Positions 62,057-64,000 of a stretch of DNA of 64,000 nt are shown in pieces. A model generated the notes under the pieces. The model worked only from the letters and a program-made list of their open reading frames with translations, searched no databases and was not told the origin of the DNA. A program made the position numbers and the translations under genes. Origin of the DNA: Saccharopolyspora kobensis (GTDB taxonomy: Bacteria; Actinomycetota; Actinomycetes; Mycobacteriales; Pseudonocardiaceae); the NCBI RefSeq assembly GCF_900108315.1, contig NZ_FNVB01000005.1:434001-498000 (forward strand). Reading direction: 5' to 3'. Position 1 is the first letter of the stretch. Each line of letters opens with the position of its first letter.

Positions 62057-62488
62057 TCAGCGCGCAGCAGGTGGCTTTTCGCCAAGAACTGCCAGGTAGT
62101 GCGGGTTGTGCATCACGCCGAGGACGTTTCCCCACGGATCGACCACGGAGGCGGTGATGAAGCCCTCGCCGCGATCGCGCGGCGCGTCGTGCTCCCTCGC
62201 GCCCATCGCCACCAGCTTCGCCACGACCGCGGGCACGTCGTCCACGTGCCAGAACACCACTGCGCCCGCCGGTCCGCCGATGGCGTCGGGCGAAGGCGTC
62301 CGAGCCAGCTCGGTGCCGGCGTAAGCGCTGTCGATGACGCCGAACTCGTGCTGGTGGTCCCCGACGCGCCACTCCAGGTAGCCCGGGGTGTCCAGGTACG
62401 GCGGAATCCCGAACAGCTCCGCGTACCAGCGCTTGGTCGCGGGCAGGTCCGGGGAGTAGAAGGAGGCCGTCGTGAGCCCTCGCAGCAT
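62057..62488 (-). CDS. VOC-family protein (glyoxalase/bleomycin-resistance fold)
   Basis: The 143-residue product has two beta-alpha-beta-beta-beta units with S-F-Y-S-P-D-L, W-Y-A-E-L-F-G and the closing D-P-W-G-N-V-L-G-V-M. Metal ligands fit an early Glu/His and the late region. It is divergent from a WYL regulator and is probably its target. Function: small-molecule binding or detoxification, not specified. Confidence 0.82.
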   Translation of the reverse strand: MLRGLTTASFYSPDLPATKRWYAELFGIPPYLDTPGYLEWRVGDHQHEFGVIDSAYAGTELARTPSPDAIGGPAGAVVFWHVDDVPAVVAKLVAMGAREHDAPRDRGEGFITASVVDPWGNVLGVMHNPHYLAVLGEKPPAAR

Positions 62489-62529
62489 TTCGGTTCCTCT
62501 CTCGCGGTTCCCGGCCGAGCTTGGCGGCC

Positions 62530-62554
62530 AAAGTGCTCACCGACCGAGCACTTT
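62530..62554. promoter_or_regulatory. Operator of WYL regulator / VOC gene
   Basis: AAAGTGCTC-N7-GAGCACTTT has perfect 9-bp arms in the 84-bp gap between the divergent VOC and WYL genes, 18 bp before the WYL start. It is the likely binding site of the WYL regulator. Confidence 0.65.
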
Positions 62555-62572
62555 TCCTGCGAACATCGGCCC

Positions 62573-63502
62573 ATGCGCGCTGACCGCCTCGTGGCCGCCC
62601 TGCTGCTGCTCCAGGCCCGCGGCCGGATGACCGCCGCCGACCTGGCCGAAGAGCTGGAGGTCTCGGTGGCCACCGCGCGCCGCGATCTGGAGGCGCTGTC
62701 CGCCGCGGGCATCCCGGTGTACCCGCAGCAGGGGCGCGGCGGCGGGTGGTCGCTGGTCGGCGGCGCCCGCACCGACCTGAGCGGGTTGAACGCCGCCGAG
62801 TCGCAGGCGCTCTTCGCGCTCCTCGGGCCGGCGAGCTCCGCTGCACCCGAGCTGACCTCCGCGCTCCGCAAGCTCATCCGGGCTCTGCCCGCGACGTTCC
62901 GCGCCGATGCCGAAGCCGCGGCGGCGGCCGTGGTGTCGGACCCGGCACGCTGGGGCGAGCGGAGCCGGAAGCCGCCCGAACTCCTCGAACGACTCCGGAA
63001 CGCCACGGTGCGCAGGCTCAAGGTCCGGCTGACCCACGGGAGTTCGGCGGAGCGGCTCGTGGATCCGCTGGGGCTGATCGACAAGGACGGGATCTGGTAC
63101 CTGATCGCCGACACCGAAGCCGGTCGGCGGACGTTCCGCGTCGACCGCATCGCGGCGGCGACGACCGCGGAGCAGCCCGCGGAGCGCCCCGACGACTTCG
63201 ACCTCGCCGCGGAGTGGCAGCGGGTCGTGGCGGATGTCGAGCAGCGGCGCTCGCTCGTCTCGGCCGTGGTGCTGGTCGACGCAGAGCTGTTCCCGGTGCT
63301 GTGCAAGCACTTCGGGCGGCATTGCGATCCCATCGGCGCGGAAGCCGGACGTGTCCGGGCGCGGGTGACCGCGCACCTGGCCCGGTCCCTCGCCGAGCAG
63401 CTGGCGGGCTGGGGCGCCGCGGTCGAGGTGCTGGAACCGGAATCCGTTCGCCGCGAGCTCGCCAGGATCGGCCACGACCTCACCGAGCGCTACGCGACCT
63501 GA
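62573..63502 (+). CDS. YafY-type HTH and WYL-domain regulator
   Basis: The 309-residue product has an N-terminal HTH_11 (T-A-A-D-L-A-E-E-L-E-V-S-V-A-T-A-R-R-D-L) and a WYL domain with D-G-I-W-Y-L-I-A-D (W-Y-L) plus a C-terminal WCX-like extension. WYL domains bind nucleic acid or nucleotide ligands. It is divergent from the VOC gene with a perfect operator between. Confidence 0.88.
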   Translation: MRADRLVAALLLLQARGRMTAADLAEELEVSVATARRDLEALSAAGIPVYPQQGRGGGWSLVGGARTDLSGLNAAESQALFALLGPASSAAPELTSALRKLIRALPATFRADAEAAAAAVVSDPARWGERSRKPPELLERLRNATVRRLKVRLTHGSSAERLVDPLGLIDKDGIWYLIADTEAGRRTFRVDRIAAATTAEQPAERPDDFDLAAEWQRVVADVEQRRSLVSAVVLVDAELFPVLCKHFGRHCDPIGAEAGRVRARVTAHLARSLAEQLAGWGAAVEVLEPESVRRELARIGHDLTERYAT

Positions 63503-63545
63503 AGCCACGCGGCGGCTCCGCTGACGGGTGAGGTGCGGGCCCGTT

Positions 63546-63595
63546 TTGACGTGCAGCCGTTCGGCTGCCTATGCTTCAGGCAGCCGAACGGCTGC
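63546..63595 (+). promoter_or_regulatory. Promoter with twin operators for ArsR-type gene
   Basis: TTGACG (63546-63551), an 18-bp spacer and TATGCT (63570-63575) form a promoter. One palindrome GCAGCCGTTCGGCTGC (63553-63568) fills the spacer and a second, GCAGCCGAACGGCTGC (63580-63595), covers the start region. A regulator bound at both would block RNA polymerase. Confidence 0.8.
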
Positions 63596-63616
63596 ATTTC
63601 AAGGCGTGCGGGAGCT

Positions 63617-64000
63617 ATGGACGAAGTATTCAGAGCGTTGGCCGACCCGAACCGGCGTCGGCTCCTCGACAGCCTCAACGCCCAGAACGGGCAGCGGCTG
63701 CGCGAGCTGTGCGACGGCCTCGACATGGCCCGGCAGTCGGTGAGCAAGCACCTCGCGATCCTCGAGGAGGCGAACCTGGTCACCACCGTTCGCCGGGGCC
63801 GCGAGAAGTGGCACTACCTGAACGCCGCACCGATCAACGCGATCGCGGACCGCTGGATGCACCGCTACGACCGGCGGCGCGCAGCGGCACTGGCCGATCT
63901 CAAGCAGGCATTGGAGTCCGCACCGATGAGCGAATCAGCTTTCAGCTACACCACTTTCATCAAGACGACCCCGGAACGGCTGTGGCAGGCCCTCACCGAC
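63617..64000 (+). CDS. ArsR regulator fused to AHSA1/SRPBCC domain, 5' part
   Basis: The 128 residues in the window are an ArsR winged helix (M-D-E-V-F-R-A-L-A-D-P-N-R-R-R-L-L and D-M-A-R-Q-S-V-S-K-H-L-A-I-L-E) followed by the start of an AHSA1 domain (F-S-Y-T-T-F-I-K-T-T-P-E-R-L-W-Q-A). The gene runs off the right edge. It resembles the fusion at 47812 but is a different gene. The twin palindromes at its promoter suggest autorepression. Confidence 0.85.
   Translation, partial: MDEVFRALADPNRRRLLDSLNAQNGQRLRELCDGLDMARQSVSKHLAILEEANLVTTVRRGREKWHYLNAAPINAIADRWMHRYDRRRAAALADLKQALESAPMSESAFSYTTFIKTTPERLWQALTD

Overview
The window reads as chromosomal DNA of a high-GC actinomycete. The best pointers are a mycothiol S-conjugate amidase (mca), heavy use of GTG and TTG starts, XRE/DUF397 and SigJ-type regulators, and a run of genes in the same relative order as M. 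tuberculosis Rv1072-Rv1084. Overall style (gene content, dispersed GTGAGTG hairpins) suggests Pseudonocardiales, perhaps Saccharopolyspora; that assignment is inference.

Layout. 1-21 kb is a conserved core with insertions: DUF255 thioredoxin-like protein (partial), a DUF4232-type exported protein, a DeoR regulator with xylulokinase, a soluble three-domain EccC-like ATPase, then the mca / DUF4307 / greA block, an Lrp regulator divergent from hppD, the sulfur pair metB and cbs flanking a Pra-like membrane protein, a SGNH esterase, a thiolase and a Bax-inhibitor-like membrane protein. 19-25 kb is cell-envelope: a SpaA-like surface protein with a class F sortase, a stand-alone YidC, a cation diffusion facilitator, a Pro-rich membrane protein and a lipoprotein. 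25.5-28.5 kb holds DUF1772, an HTH regulator, an alpha/beta hydrolase and a CPBP protease.

28.5-38.2 kb is one leftward eight-gene set: ROK regulator, solute-binding lipoprotein, ABC ATPase, fused ABC permease, argininosuccinate-lyase-like enzyme, PfkB kinase, amidohydrolase and SIS-domain sugar-phosphate enzyme. Most junctions overlap by 4 bp. It looks like uptake and breakdown of an unidentified N-substituted sugar or amino-sugar derivative. 38.4-44 kb is a TetR regulator divergent from an MMPL exporter carrying a degenerate ABC-ATPase tail and a YhgE/Pip-type partner with heptad repeats.

44-57 kb is mixed accessory DNA: SWIM/SNF2 pair, ArsR-SRPBCC regulator with a DHFR-like reductase, SigJ with a cysteine-less AhpD-like protein, a lower-GC XRE/DUF397/zinc-finger patch, a signal-less substrate-binding protein, reductases and membrane proteins. 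A short tRNA with anticodon UAA follows. 57.4-58.7 kb has an MvdD-like ATP-grasp enzyme just downstream of a 39-42 residue peptide gene, the most RiPP-like locus here. The right end carries ndh, a PIN/RHH toxin-antitoxin pair, DinB and VOC proteins, a WYL regulator and an ArsR-type gene cut by the window edge.

Two dispersed repeat classes punctuate gene ends: GTGAGTG/CACTCAC hairpins (five copies) and a composite AATTTCAATTGAAATT element (two close copies, one divergent relative).
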